Positions 1 to 11,509 of a stretch of DNA of 64,000 nucleotides are shown piece after piece (within the stretch, counting starts at the first letter, position 1; the number at the start of each line of letters is the position of its first letter). Origin of the DNA: Gigantopelta aegis (lineage: Eukaryota; Mollusca; Gastropoda; Neomphalida; Peltospiridae); NCBI RefSeq assembly GCF_016097555.1, contig NC_054706.1, positions 75,207,627 to 75,271,626 on the forward strand, written 5' to 3'. Made by a program: the position numbers and the translations under genes. A model generated the notes under the pieces. It had not been told where the DNA came from, did not search any database, and saw nothing but the letters and a program-made list of their open reading frames with translations.

Positions 1-27
1 ACCGGCAGTAGTGCTATAGTTACTATA

Positions 28-766
28 CAGGGCTTCTAGATTATGGTAGCCCCACTCCCATGGCTAGTGAAAGAAAGAAGTGTTTTATTTAACGACGCAC
101 TCAACACATTTTATTTACGGTTATATGGCGTCAGACATATGGTTAAGGACCACACAGGAAACCCGCTGTCGCCACATAGGCTACTTTTTTACGACAGGCA
201 GCAAGGGATCTTTTATTTGCACTTCCCACAGGCAGGATAGCACAAACCATGGCATTTGTTGAACCAGTTATAGATCACTGGTCGGTGCAAGTGGTTTACA
301 CCTACCCATTGAGCCTTGCGGAGCACTCACTCAGGGTTTGGAGTCGGTATCTGGATTAAAAATTCCATGCCTCGACTGGGATCCGAACCCAGTACCTACC
401 AGCCTGTAGACCGATGACCTGCCACGACGCCACCGAGGCCGGTTCCCATGGCTAGTGATATTCAGTGCTGGGCTAGTAAATAACTACTATTGCCATGCCC
501 GACGGCTAGTAAAAAAAAAAAGGTCAAATATTGCAGTTACGTCTATTTTGTAAATATGACATCCTGCTCCAAATCCAACACCCAAGGTTATAGTTTTTAA
601 GCTCTATCTCCCTCTTTAGGTGATATATCTGATTATTATTATTATTTAGTAAAATTGTATTAACTTAAAGTAAAGTAGGGCTAGCGAATTTTTATTTTTG
701 GCTAGTAAAATTTTATAATCACTGATCCCACGGCAAGTGGATTTTATAAAAATTATAGAAGCCCTG
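28..766 (+). mobile_element. Non-autonomous TIR element (MITE), copy 1
   Basis: The ends are inverted: CAGGGCTTCTA at 28-38 and TAGAAGCCCTG at 756-766. A possible 5-bp target duplication, CTATA, lies outside (23-27 and 767-771). The interior is AT-rich with recurring GGCTAGT motifs and no coding sequence. A SINE sits inside at 71-443. A second, truncated copy lies in opposite orientation at 2945-3259. CAGGG termini recall hAT-type elements, but the duplication is not the usual 8 bp, so the superfamily is left open. Confidence 0.7.
71..443 (-). mobile_element. tRNA-headed SINE, complete, inside the MITE
   Basis: The tRNA-like head reads on the minus strand from about 443 (GGCCTCGGTGGCGTCGTGG), with a B-box-like GGATCCCAGTCGAGG. 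The 3' tail ends near 71 in ACATTT/TTTCTTTC-like sequence. A perfect 15-bp target-site duplication, TCCCATGGCTAGTGA, lies at 56-70 and 444-458. The same family recurs at 9123-9507 (plus) and 16563-16706 (minus, deleted). The intact duplication indicates a fairly recent insertion, younger than the MITE that holds it. Confidence 0.85.
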
Positions 767-788
767 CTATATATGTTAAGTTACCAAC

Positions 789-855
789 CTGTATTTCACG
801 GATTCCCAAAAGCTGTTACCGTAATAAAATGTTCTCTTCAAAGTAAACATGGTTG
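789..855 (-). other. 67-nt exon-like segment, copy 1, of unknown gene
   Basis: On the minus strand an acceptor-like ATATTTCAG at 864-856 is followed by 67 open nucleotides, then the donor-like CAG/GTTGGTAAC at 788. The open frame reads MFTLKRTFYYGNSFWESVKYR-like residues, which I do not recognise. The same 67 nt, without indels and with about 11 differences, occurs at 4364-4430. The tail SFWESVKYR is identical in both copies despite silent changes, which is what coding constraint would give. No partner exons were found, so a transposon origin is possible. Confidence 0.35.
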
Positions 856-1465
856 CTGAAATATTTTCATTCCACTGATGAGAACATTATATACATGTAT
901 TTAATATGCTAATTAAAACCTAATTAATGTAACAGTCTAAACATTTACAGGCTTGTTTGGTAGCATCTGGACTCTGGTAATGATCTGTAACTGCTTAGTG
1001 ATCAGTGACACATCTACTAGTCATGGCTGGGATAAGTGATTAAAAATATATTATAGCCTCTATTAGAAATGCGCGAGAAAAAAATAGGCAGAGTTACGTC
1101 CTCTAACCACTAACCACTTCTGGCACATTTCGGTTACAGCTTGAATAGCCGATGACCACAGTTGTTTGTGAATCTTCAGCTGCGATTTATGCATGCCAGT
1201 AGCTGGCATCATAAATGTCCCCACCTATGCTTTAAAAATAAAGAATGATACAGGTAAAAATTAAGTTGATGAAATTGTGTTTTGTTATAATTGACCATGT
1301 GTTAAATATAGGAGATAAATCTAGCGAGCTGTCATCCAACCTGATTGTTTTGGTTTTCTTGCATGGAATTTTTTGTTTCTCAAAGCTGCAATCTCGCCTC
1401 ACATTAATTATCATTTCATTTAAGCATACAAACACACCTACCGTTGTACACGTGCACGCACGCAC
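856..1465. other. No gene seen
   Basis: AT-rich sequence without a convincing reading frame or recognised repeat. A short minus-strand open stretch near 1100-1215 is not supported by anything else. Confidence 0.5.
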
Positions 1466-1523
1466 ACATATATATATATTTAAATGTATGTATGTATGTA
1501 TGTATGTATGTATATATATATAT
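1466..1523. repeat. TA / TATG microsatellite
   Basis: Alternating TA tract followed by about seven TATG units and a second TA tract. Open reading frames that overlap it are not credible. Confidence 0.9.
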
Positions 1524-1892
1524 GACTACGGCATGCCAAAACCTATTTATGAAACACCATGTGAGAAGACAGACTGGCCGAACAAGCCTTGATGCATATT
1601 CATTGTTTTATGAAAACTGACATTTCTCAAACCAATAGCATGTTCCTACGTCACAGACTATTTCAAGGATCCATCCTGGCAACTATGTGAGCAAAATGTT
1701 GGTTATCATGGTGCTTTTTGACTAGATAGATATTGTTTGCTGGTGATTAGTGCATCGTATATATACGTGTAAAATTGTGTCCATTACACATTGCCCAACA
1801 ATGAAACTGAACTGCGTGATGTGTATTTATGTATTTATGTTGATTGCTTTCTAATACCGATAGTTGGTATATATATTCCTACTGTGGAATGC

Positions 1893-2107
1893 TTAAAGGA
1901 ATGCTAAAGCAAGGCTTTTGGACTGGTGTGCATATTCAACGATACATAATGCACATTACTGCTTAATATCAACAAGTATAATCGTATAGTTAATTAATAA
2001 AACGGTTAAATGTGACAGCTATTATATATAACGGGCGCAGCCATTTTGTACCATCCCAGTGAATACGCCCTCTGGCGAGCTGGTGGTTACGTAATACCTA
2101 ACCTAAT
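1893..2107 (+). mobile_element. 5' fragment of the TTAA-flanked element also present at 4753
   Basis: About 215 bp close to 88-90 percent identical by eye to 4753-4968, beginning at the same TTAAAGGAA terminus. Homology stops near 2107, so this copy is truncated. The shared stretch includes the conserved string AACGGTTAAATGTGAC. Confidence 0.75.
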
Positions 2108-2944
2108 ATATACACTGGGGAATGCTTAATGGTGCATAATATTAATAATTGCAGGTAGATAGTCGATCGTAACTATTAAATTACACATGAAATTGTGTCC
2201 ATTACACTATGTCCGTTACACCTTGTCTGACAATGACACTGGACTCGCTGTTCCAATTTGTTTGCATCATCAGTATTCAATTAAATTTAATATATGTCAT
2301 GATGTACGATTTGTTACCTGTATTTATTCCACTGAAAAATATGTGCATGTTTGTTCCCAAAACCGTCTTTATTACCGAGTCACAGTAGAAACCTTATCGT
2401 TAGGCGAGGAAGTGAATTTCTGTATCGTTAGTTTCATTATTAACTAGTCTACTGCATAGGTCATAGTTAATAATGCAGCTAGCGATAGAGAAAATCGCAG
2501 CTAGTCATTTAGTTAAATTAATGTACACTTCCGTTCGTACACAGTGATATATACACAAACACATGCATATTGATTGCATATATCAAAACTTTATTAAGAT
2601 GCCGTTTTAACGAGTCAGTCATCAATGAGCCACTTTTTCTGTTGAGCACAAAACATATTGGACATTTTTGGTTCTGTAAAGAAGGAAATTGCACACAATC
2701 TGACAAACAATAACAGTAATATAAAACTTTATTAATGTCAAAAAATAAAAGAACAAGTCGATGACTACTCCACAATTCAGTAGTAACAAAGGGCCTTTGT
2801 TGCAAGCGACTGAGCGTGAACATGCAGGAAGTCATTTGGTGGCTGACTGGGGCTGCTTAGCGCTATGCAAATCAAGAGCAGATAAGTATGTTTCTAATAA
2901 AGGCTATATATGTGTATTGGGCAAGATTTCATGATCTGCGTGAT
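2108..2944. other. No gene seen
   Basis: AT-rich DNA. The piece around 2160-2240 is a diverged copy of about 1770-1830 (shared ATTGTGTCCATTACA). A 105-codon minus frame at 2518-2835 contains a CPIC...H arrangement but no complete zinc finger, no partner and no homology I recognise, so it is not called. Confidence 0.5.
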
Positions 2945-3259
2945 TTACTAGCCACAATTAAAAATCCATTAGCCATGGGATCAGATATTAAACAAATTTA
3001 CTAACCCTACTTTAAGTACATGTATAATTTTATTACTAGAAATAATCAGATATGTCACCTAAAGATGGGGACCGAGCTTAAAACCACTAGATTGGGGGAG
3101 GGGGTGCAGGATATTAATTTTTTACAAAATAAGACTAAAATGCAGCATTTGACTTCTTTTTTTCACTAGTCGTCGGGCATGGAAATAGTAATTATTTACT
3201 AGCCCAACACTGAATATCACTAGCCATGGGAGTGGGGCTACCACAACCTAGAAGCCCTG
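2945..3259 (-). mobile_element. MITE copy 2, truncated, inverted relative to copy 1
   Basis: The terminus TAGAAGCCCTG at 3249-3259 and the adjacent GGCTAGTGATATTCAGTG-type sequence (read on minus) match copy 1 at 28-766. The other end is lost near 2945. The SINE present in copy 1 is absent here, so this copy shows the pre-insertion state. Confidence 0.75.
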
Positions 3260-3950
3260 TGCTGGTACTACTTACCTACATACAGCTACTTAACTAATAA
3301 ACAAATCATTAAAAAACACTTAACCTTTAATTCCAGTGCTGTCATAGTTTTCAACATTTCAAGCTGTTCACTTCGGAACAGTAGTTTAAAAAAAAAAAAA
3401 GACAAGCGATTATAATCCTTCTGAAATAAAAACTAAATAATGTATGTATGTAAAATGTGTGGATGTGCAATTTAAATCTAAATTCCAATCCTTTAAATTT
3501 TAACATTCAGCCAGTCAAGATGCTGAAAGAAAGCATGTAAAACCTTCTGAACAGATCATGAGATGGTATAGCTATTATCATCTTTTTAAGTACACTCTAA
3601 CAAAATACATACATGTACATAACATTTTGATTCTAAATACTAAGTTTTGACATGTCTATTTGTTTTTCTTAGCCATGATAATAGACTATTAGTATACTAG
3701 ATAGTTTCTTAATTTTTGTTCACATGGACACACAAAAGAAAATAACAGTCTTGAACACTTTATGATTTTAGTACTTTATTTTAGATAAATTTGGTAATTA
3801 ATATGGATTTCAAATCTCAAATCATCAAAGCTTAGTTTATCGGCTATCTTATATAATTTATAAATTTTAAAATACAGGTACCATAGCCACTACATTACTA
3901 AATAATATTTTGGCTGTTTATTACACATATACAGTGTCACACACACACAA
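3260..3950. other. No gene seen
   Basis: AT-rich, low-information sequence with no reading frame above background and no repeat that I recognise. Confidence 0.5.
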
Positions 3951-4257
3951 TGGGTGGTGATGCAGACCAGTGGTAAAGTGCTAACTTGATCCGTGGTTGG
4001 TTTAGGATTGATCCCCATCGGTGGGCCTATTGGACTATTTCTCATTGTAGCCAGTGCACCACAACTGGTATATCAAAGGCTATAGTATGTGCTATCCTGT
4101 CTGTGAGATGGTGCATATGTTAAAAGATTCCCTTGCTACTAATGGAAAAATGTAATGGGTTTCCTCACTAAGACTATATGTCAAAATTACCAATTGTTTG
4201 ACATCCAATAGCCAACATTTGTAAATCAATGTGCTCTAGTGGTATTGTTAAACAAAA

Positions 4258-4258
<1 letters not shown>
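3951..4258 (+). mobile_element. tRNA-headed SINE, second family
   Basis: The head contains an A-box-like GCAGACCAGTGGTAAAGTG and a B-box-like GGATTGATCCC. The tail contains TATATCAAAGGCT, GACATCCAATAGCC and a terminal TTAAACAAAACAAAC running into a CA microsatellite. Relatives of this family occur at 19450-19672, 42435-42585 and 49888-50197. Its head differs from the family at 71-443, but tail modules are shared across families. Confidence 0.75.
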
Positions 4259-4316
<58 letters not shown>

Positions 4317-4319
4317 ACA
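4259..4319. repeat. CA microsatellite at SINE 3' end
   Basis: About 26 uninterrupted CA units, then an interruption, directly after the SINE tail. Confidence 0.95.
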
Positions 4320-4363
4320 TGTGCATTTGTACTATGTAATAGTAGTCACTATATCTCACCAAC

Positions 4364-4430
4364 CTGTATTTCACAGACTCCCAAAAGCTATCATCATAAA
4401 TAAATTTTCTCTTCAAAGTAAACATGTTTA
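4364..4430 (-). other. 67-nt exon-like segment, copy 2
   Basis: Aligns without gaps to 789-855. The frame reads MFTLKRKFIYDDSFWESVKYR and the donor-like CAG/GTTGGTGAG is kept. At the position of the acceptor AG of copy 1 this copy has AC (TTCAC), so the same exon start is not available here. Either a decayed duplicate exon or a repeat fragment. Confidence 0.3.
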
Positions 4431-4752
4431 GTGAACTATTTTTGTTCTACTGGTTAGGATGTGAAGTAATTTGGTTTTCATTCAGTTATCAAGTTATTAT
4501 CAGCTGTGAAGTTTAAACACAAAGGCTATTGATAAATACACACCTGTGCATATGAACATGTAAATGGCATCTGTTACGGCAGTTCCAGGGGGCGCATTTG
4601 AGACTTTTAAATATTTTAATGTAATTTATTTCTGTAATTTATTTATCTATAGATGTTCAGGTATGCAGATTTATTAATGCCATTCATATGCACAGACAAG
4701 TAATTCAGGTATTTAATTACTCCAGCATCCCTCTACACACGCCTGGAAAGTT

Positions 4753-5951
4753 TTAAAGGAAGGGACAATCAAGGCATTTGACCTGGTATGCATATACAAC
4801 GATATATAATGCACATTATTGCTTAATATCAACAAGTATAATTGTATAGTTAATTAATAAAACGGTTAAATGTGACGGCTATTTATATAACGGGCACAGC
4901 CATTTTGTACCATCCCAGTGAATATGCCCTCTGGCGAGCTGGTCGTTACTTAATACCTAACATGTCACGTCAGGAATTAGTCTTCGAACTGAAGAAACAA
5001 AACATACCTGATTTTTGTGGATGCATCGCAATATTCTGTAATAATAGTCATCCCAGTAAGCCAGCAACAATTATAGATTACTTTTAATACAAAATAAACC
5101 ACCATTGTCAAAGTGTTGAAATAACTGTATTATGGTTTGTACATAAATTAACCCACGCACTGAAATAATAATCGGGAGTGTTTTCTTGGTTAATTGGTCT
5201 TTTCTTTCCGTGGCCTGTACCTGTAGTTCCTTATTGGCAGGTGTATATTTAAACGGTCCCCAGATACTGTGTGTCTAGACACACTAAAAAGACATGCCTC
5301 TTTTATTAAGATCACAGGGTATTGTGTTAACCGCACGGACATCCCTCTAATCATAATCGACCAGCCGTCTTGCTTTATTACTGTAAGTAATTCTGTAAAA
5401 CCCTTGATTAAGTAGACTTTGCCATCTAAAATCACAAAACTGACCAATTACGTAGTCCCAAAGAAAAGAAAATTATCACTTGGGTATCATGAGTGGTCAT
5501 TTTTGCTCGAACGTAGCATACCAATAGGCTTAATAATATGCATTTTTTTCTTTGGATTTAAAAAAAAAGAAAAATACTATAACTCCATTTCGTTCTATTG
5601 ATGCAAATTGAAATATATTTAGTTAAATAGTTTATTATACTATCAAGTCATTTATTTTGTTTTACAAGTCAGGTTGATGAAAGCGAAGCGCCTTGTCGTA
5701 AATTAGAGCGTTTGTTTACACTGTGCACAGAGCAGATGGACGGAGCTGACGTCACTTCTCCCCAAGCTATACCACCGGACATCACAAAAACGAAACAAAA
5801 TGGCTGCCCCCAGTTAGCATGAATAATCATGGTTTTTTATTAACTCTTAAATTACGCGTTTTTCATTTGTTAAGTGTCAGTATGTGTTGGTGGTCCGGGT
5901 ATGCATCTTTCCAACACATAAATCTCTTATTTGAGTTTACTCTACCTTTAA
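4753..5951 (+). mobile_element. TTAA-flanked non-autonomous element, 1.2 kb
   Basis: It starts TTAAAGGAAGGGAC at 4753 and ends with the imperfect inverse of that terminus, TACCTTTAA at 5943-5951. TTAA lies at both edges, as piggyBac-type insertion leaves. No transposase is encoded; small frames inside are not conserved. A 5' fragment of the same family is at 1893-2107. The assignment to piggyBac rests only on TTAA. Confidence 0.55.
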
Positions 5952-5952
5952 G

Positions 5953-5983
5953 AGCATGAATGAATGAATGAATGAATGAATGA
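5953..5983. repeat. GAAT microsatellite
   Basis: Seven tandem TGAA/GAAT units immediately after the 1.2-kb element. Confidence 0.9.
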
Positions 5984-5999
5984 AAGGCATATTGTCACA

Positions 6000-6175
6000 A
6001 ACCACTGACCTATTTAATGGTCTAACAAAGTATGACCTGAACAAAAATAATTTGATTTGTCCCTAAATGTACTTTATTCAACCATCTTCATAACCACCAT
6101 ACTCCATTTAGTAATGAGATTTTGTAAAAATAATTGAATTATGGCAATGGTCCATAATTCAAAAACTAAAATTGC
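6000..6175 (+). repeat. Dispersed repeat, copy a
   Basis: Diverged copy of 8400-8560 in the same orientation. Shared strings include CTAACAAAGTAT, GTACTTTATT and AATTGAATTATG. The element type is unknown. Confidence 0.65.
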
Positions 6176-6361
6176 CGAAAGCGATGACATGGATTTCACT
6201 CCATCATGGTTCAGTTAAGGTGATGCGATAGCTACATGTAGATTTGGTTCCCAACAATTAATCCACAAAACCATTCTCTAATTGTGGTTTGTTTTAAAAT
6301 GGAGGGGTGCAGTGTTTTGCGCCTCACAGAATGATTAAACTGATGAGCACAATTTCACCTC

Positions 6362-6751
6362 TTAAAGGGACATTCCTGAGTTTGCTGCACTTTTTAAGAT
6401 ATTATCGACTAACAGGGACTTTTTAACGATTGTAATTACATATCAATTTTATTTTTCCGGCGTAAAATATTAGTGGCTGTATATTAAACGTGTTTCTGAT
6501 CATTCTAATATTTGTACTAGGTTACATTTCATCTTATTTCCTAAAATATTGTTTTTTCGTACGTACGAAATTATTTGAAGACAAAATCCAGTTTGGGCTT
6601 CTTACAAATATTAAGACGACCAGAAACACACTGAATATAGACACCGATATTCTAAACAAGAAAATATATTTAATATGTAAGTTTAATCGAATAAATATTT
6701 TATTAGTCGGAAACATCTTACAATGCAGCAAACTCAGGAATGTCCCTTTAA
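6362..6751 (+). mobile_element. TTAA-flanked MITE, 390 bp, near-perfect TIRs
   Basis: The left terminus begins TTAAAGGGACATTCCTGAGT and the right terminus is its inverse at 6724-6751. The inverted arms are 28 bp and match perfectly by eye. TTAA at both ends suits a piggyBac-type insertion. The interior is AT-rich and non-coding. Confidence 0.8.
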
Positions 6752-7690
6752 AAATTGTAGTCACAACATGTTAATTTTATTGTAACTAGAGAAGATCAAA
6801 TTCAACAAATTAGGGAGATTGTGCTGTCAAGTATACAAACATGTATGTGTTTTAGACATAATGATAATCATTATGCACCCAACCTAATTCAAATATTATT
6901 ATTATTATTTATTTTTTAATTCGTGCATACATTTTATTTCTTGTAAACAAAATATCTGGATTTGTCCCTGTGTGGATGCAAAACGAATATGTAAACGTGC
7001 ATCACGTTTTGCCAGTTCTTGTGATACTCACATGGGTTTCAGCGTGACAGCTGACGTAGTAATTATCAACAATCAAGAAGTCTTGTGACAGACAACAAAG
7101 TTACTGCCCTATTCTGACGGTCGAACGTCGTCAGAACTCAACTTCCAAAACCAACAGTCACGCCTCGCGGTCTGATAACATAGTCACTTTAAAGTTTATC
7201 ATAACGTGGATAATTTGATTCCACTGACAACAAATCTTAGTCAAATATAGTAAATATAGAAAATGCGTTATCCAACATTGTTTACACACGCACCAAAATT
7301 AAAGTTTACAACATCCGCATGGAACATACAAAGCTATCAATTTTGAAATATTCGACTATAATATTATAATATGTCATTTTCCAAATAATATTAAAACAAT
7401 ATTTTTTTCAACAAATGTATTAATATTCATAAATTGTTTGTTACTGTATGGCTTCAATCATAATTATTTCATTTTTTAATAAACCATTTATATACAAAAT
7501 TGGTATAAAAGCCACACCTTCCAACCTCGCGGTTCCATTAGGAAACGATGACACCTAAGGAGTGTCAAGCTGATCTAGCTTTTATTCGACTAATCATTAT
7601 ACTTCAGGCATAAACATGTTAGAAAATAACTAAGCTTTAAAGTATTCAGAAAGACCGCAATCAAGCGATAAAATACATTTGACGATGAAC
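6752..7690. other. No gene seen
   Basis: AT-rich sequence without a credible reading frame or recognised element. Confidence 0.5.
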
Positions 7691-8399
7691 ATTCAGAGGC
7701 GGGTGCAGGATTTTGTAAAGGATTAGGTCTAAAAATTGTATACAGGGCAACTTAAAAAGTCTTTACATTTGCCGGAGGCCAACGAAGTGAGCTCCTATCA
7801 TGCCTCCCAAAATGGGGCTATGCCCCCACCACACCAAACCACACTTTTCGAAATGTTATGTGTTGTTATATTTTCATGCATACAATAACACAATATATTT
7901 AACTGTATTAATTTATATAATATCCTTTTGTATACTAGTATATACATTATATGCAATAAAATATGTTTTCAATCCACTGTATCACAGCATTTAGCTCTTC
8001 CGATCTATGTAAATTATCTTGCAACATAATTATAATATTTGTTTTGTCATTCAGATAATAAAAACTCCATCAAAAGCATCAGAAAGCAGAACAGCTCAAT
8101 ACCCCCGTCACGGACCTTTGACCTTTTTGTATTATGTACCCTTTAAAATTACTCCGACGGGCGTCTATAATCGTTCATCTTGCCATCCTACAGCACCTGA
8201 GAGCTTTCGTTTCAAATGCAATATATTTATAAAGAAATTAAGGTTGATTTTTTTTCCCACACACACCTCCACACCCCACTGAATAATTTTTTATTATTTA
8301 TTATTATTATTATTATTAGTAGTAGTAGTATTAGTATTATTAGTATTATTTATTTATTATTATTTTAAACGCAACAAACATTTAAAGCACGGATGGTTG
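7691..8399. other. Repeat remnants and TTA/TAG low-complexity tract
   Basis: The part near 7700-7850 resembles a generic dispersed repeat. An ATT/AGT-rich tract runs through 8285-8370. No gene seen. Confidence 0.4.
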
Positions 8400-8560
8400 A
8401 CCGAATTAATGACCTAACAAAGTATTATCTGAAGAAAAAAAATATATTTGTCGCTAAAAGTACTTTATTTAACCATCTACATAACTACCATAACCCACTT
8501 ATGACTGATATTTTGTAAAAAAAAAAATTGAATTATGTCGACGGTCCATAATTCTTGAAA
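8400..8560 (+). repeat. Dispersed repeat, copy b
   Basis: Diverged copy of 6000-6175; see that entry for the shared strings. Confidence 0.65.
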
Positions 8561-8575
8561 AAAATAACGACTATT

Positions 8576-9108
8576 TGGAACGAAGAGGTGTGATGTATTA
8601 TTTTGGAGTCACGTGACTGGCATCCCCCAGATAACCGCAGTGTCAAAACGATTTGCCAAGCTCGTGTAACAAGAATGCTTGACCGTCCTCTGCAAAGTAG
8701 AGTAAATCGAAAGAAAAACAATGAAAATAAGTTAGTACAAAATTATAAAAACATGTACTAAATGATAATAAGCTTATACAGTAATTTATTTTAGTAACAT
8801 AAGTATTTGAAACAGTGACAATCCCGACTAGTTAGGCCTTTGCATGTACAGGTAAATTTGTCGTTTGTTGTACGAGGAAAAATCTAATCACCGCATTCAT
8901 TTTCACTTTGTCAAATTCATTATTATGCAAAATATGCCATACCCCAATGGTTAATTACAGCTGGCTTGGGATAGGAATTGTTACATTTTTAAAGAATACT
9001 GTGACCTAGACGCTAGTGGCTATATATACGACAGCCGTGTATCTGGCCTCTGCTAATGAGGGCCGACTATATACACAGAATTTTTTTTATATATGCAGTA
9101 TATAAGTA
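8576..9108. other. No gene seen
   Basis: No recognised gene or element. Confidence 0.5.
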
Positions 9109-9122
9109 TTTGATTGATTCAT

Positions 9123-9507
9123 GACCGGCCTCGGTGGCGTCGTGGTTAGGCCATCGGTCTACAGGCTGGTTGGTACTGGGTTCGGATCCCAGTCGAGGCA
9201 TGGGATTTTTAATTCAGATACCGACTCCAAACCCTGAGTGAGTGCTCCGCAAGGCTCAATGAGTAGGTGTAAACCTCTTGCACCGACCAGTGATCCATAA
9301 CTGGTTCAACAAAGGCCATGGTTTGTGCTATCCTGCCCGTGGGAAGCGCAAATAAAAGATCCCTTGCTGCTAATCGGAAAGAGTAACCCATGTAGTGGCG
9401 ACAGCGGGTTTCCTCTCAAAATCTGTGTGGTCCGTAACCATATGTCTGACGCCATATAACCGTAAATAAAATGTGTTGAGTGCGTCGTTAAATAAAACAT
9501 TTCTTTC
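9123..9507 (+). mobile_element. tRNA-headed SINE, complete
   Basis: Same family as 71-443. The head starts GACCGGCCTCGGTGGCG at 9123, the B-box-like GGATCCCAG follows at about 9184, and the tail ends GTCGTTAAATAAAACATTTC. A perfect 14-bp target-site duplication, TTTGATTGATTCAT, is at 9109-9122 and 9508-9521. This is the cleanest SINE insertion in the window. Confidence 0.9.
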
Positions 9508-9521
9508 TTTGATTGATTCAT

Positions 9522-11118
9522 ATTACCGAACCACCTGGAACAGGAGGAATACACACTAAGTACGAACAATGCGTGGTCTGAAGAGGGGAATAGGGGTTGA
9601 ATATTCATGAATCTAGCGGACCCTTTTGTGTACGTTTTTTCATAGACACCTACCACGAACTGTATTACATATAGCATGCGTTTTAATCGTAAACAACTGG
9701 AAGCAAATTGCTAGTACGTCACCAACTTAAGTGCTCGAAGTGGTCACCAATCATTATCAGTATAGAAACGAAATAGTTGAGAAACATCTCTATAATATTT
9801 TTAAATACCTGCAGATAATATATATACGGGAGGGGGCACAAGCCATATCTTTACGTTCTGAATTTGATAACTGCAAATTAGATGTACGGTCAGTGAGGTA
9901 AATTGTATTGACACGACATTGTAATCAACGTACTAGTAACCAAATAAACAGGGCTTTATTTTCTAGTAACGCAGGACATTGTCTTGTGTATTAAGCAAAA
10001 ATGATTGCGCCATAATGTACAAGATTTTGTTTTTGTGTTACATTTTTCGGGGGAACATGTCTTGACCCCTCACAGTAAACTTCGCTCGCCTCAGTGTAGA
10101 CCCCCTCCCCCTATGCTAAAATATCTGCACACGCGTCTGCAGTGATACTGTGTACGGAGCTCCGTAAAAAAAAAAAAAAAAAAACCCAAAAAACCCCAAC
10201 AAAACAAAACAACAACGAAAAAACAAATTAAAAAACTAAATAACCCTCTCTCCCCTGAGAAAAAAAAAAAAGCTTGCTCAATCCCGCTTAAGCAAAAATC
10301 GTGAGTTTATGTTTCAACTATTATTTTATTTCAGCGTATTCGCCGTTATTTTGTCAAGAAATAATATATTTTAAATTATATTTAAGTCTCTATACACGGC
10401 GGTCGTGTATATAAAATTCAAGGGTACGTTACACGGCGGTTGATATACTCGGTTTTGTCGTACGTTTTAGATTCCTCATAAAAGAGTTCGAATTTTTAAA
10501 AATGAAACTGCTCACTAGTTGTCATGGGATTCCCTCAATCGTTTATATAACGATAAAACTCATCGTGGTATTCAGACATTTTGTTTAAAGATTACAAGTA
10601 ACAAAATATAAACTGAAAACCAAATGGCGTTGATTTATGACAAATCTACTTACTATATAAAAAAAAGAAGATAATTACCTCTAGCATTTCGAGGTGTGGA
10701 TTTTACACCAACTGAAACTACACATGGGAAATAACTCTCCGTATATAATGGAACGGACCATTTTTTATAAATGTTCAAGATAAACTATCCGATTTTGGTC
10801 TTGTCTATTATTAATTTAATTTAATTTTTTTTTATATACCAGATCGAAGTCAGACTATTCTAATTCATGATGCATTGAGTCCGATATTTGTATACAAATT
10901 ATTTGACAGGAGGTACCGTATTTGATCAAATATATCCCTAGCAACACCACCGAGTCTAGCAGGTTGCCGTACACCAAATCAGTATCAATTAAGCTTAGTG
11001 ATTATGTTAATAATTTTCTAATAAAACTCATTTATGCAGTATATCATCCCACACAGGAAGTATTATATTTAAATGAAATAAACATTACCCACCTACTACC
11101 AATTTTGTCTGGTACCAG
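9522..11118. other. No gene seen; A-rich low complexity 10166-10275
   Basis: Contains an A/AAC-rich tract at 10166-10275 and otherwise anonymous AT-rich DNA. The 125-codon plus frame starting at 10922 runs into the terminal repeat of the next element and is not credible. Confidence 0.5.
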
Positions 11119-11509
11119 ACGTTTCCCACCCCTAGCCAGTTCGCCCCCAAATCGGATGTCAGTTCGCCCCCATAAAGATAATCTCTCAATTAGAATAACG
11201 CTCACCAGAAGAGGCCATATCAAAGTGGTTTGCGGTTCAAAAGCCCTCTTAGGTGTTAGCCGAAGATGCATATTATCAGCATCAAGGTTATGTAGCTGAT
11301 TAACCATTGTTTTAAAATCAAATAAGGTGGAAGTTTATATCGTTTTATTTGTGATAGTTTGTAGATGCTCATAATTCTTTTTACTCCATCATTTCTTTAT
11401 TCTTAAAACAGATCCTATCTCTAACAGGAATGGATATTTTAATAAATGTTGATAATGTGGTTTATGTTTGTAAAACTGCTCTTTATATATATATATATAT
11501 ATATATACT

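Noticed and set aside
2518-2835. 105-codon frame with CPIC...H, possible zinc finger gene
   Set aside because: Only one of two histidines at the right spacing, no flanking exons, no known match.
6490-6774. 94-codon frame rich in hydrophobic residues
   Set aside because: Falls inside a non-coding TTAA-flanked MITE and has a shadow frame on the other strand.
10922-11299. 125-codon plus frame
   Set aside because: Runs through the terminal repeat of a TIR element and has no protein-like composition.
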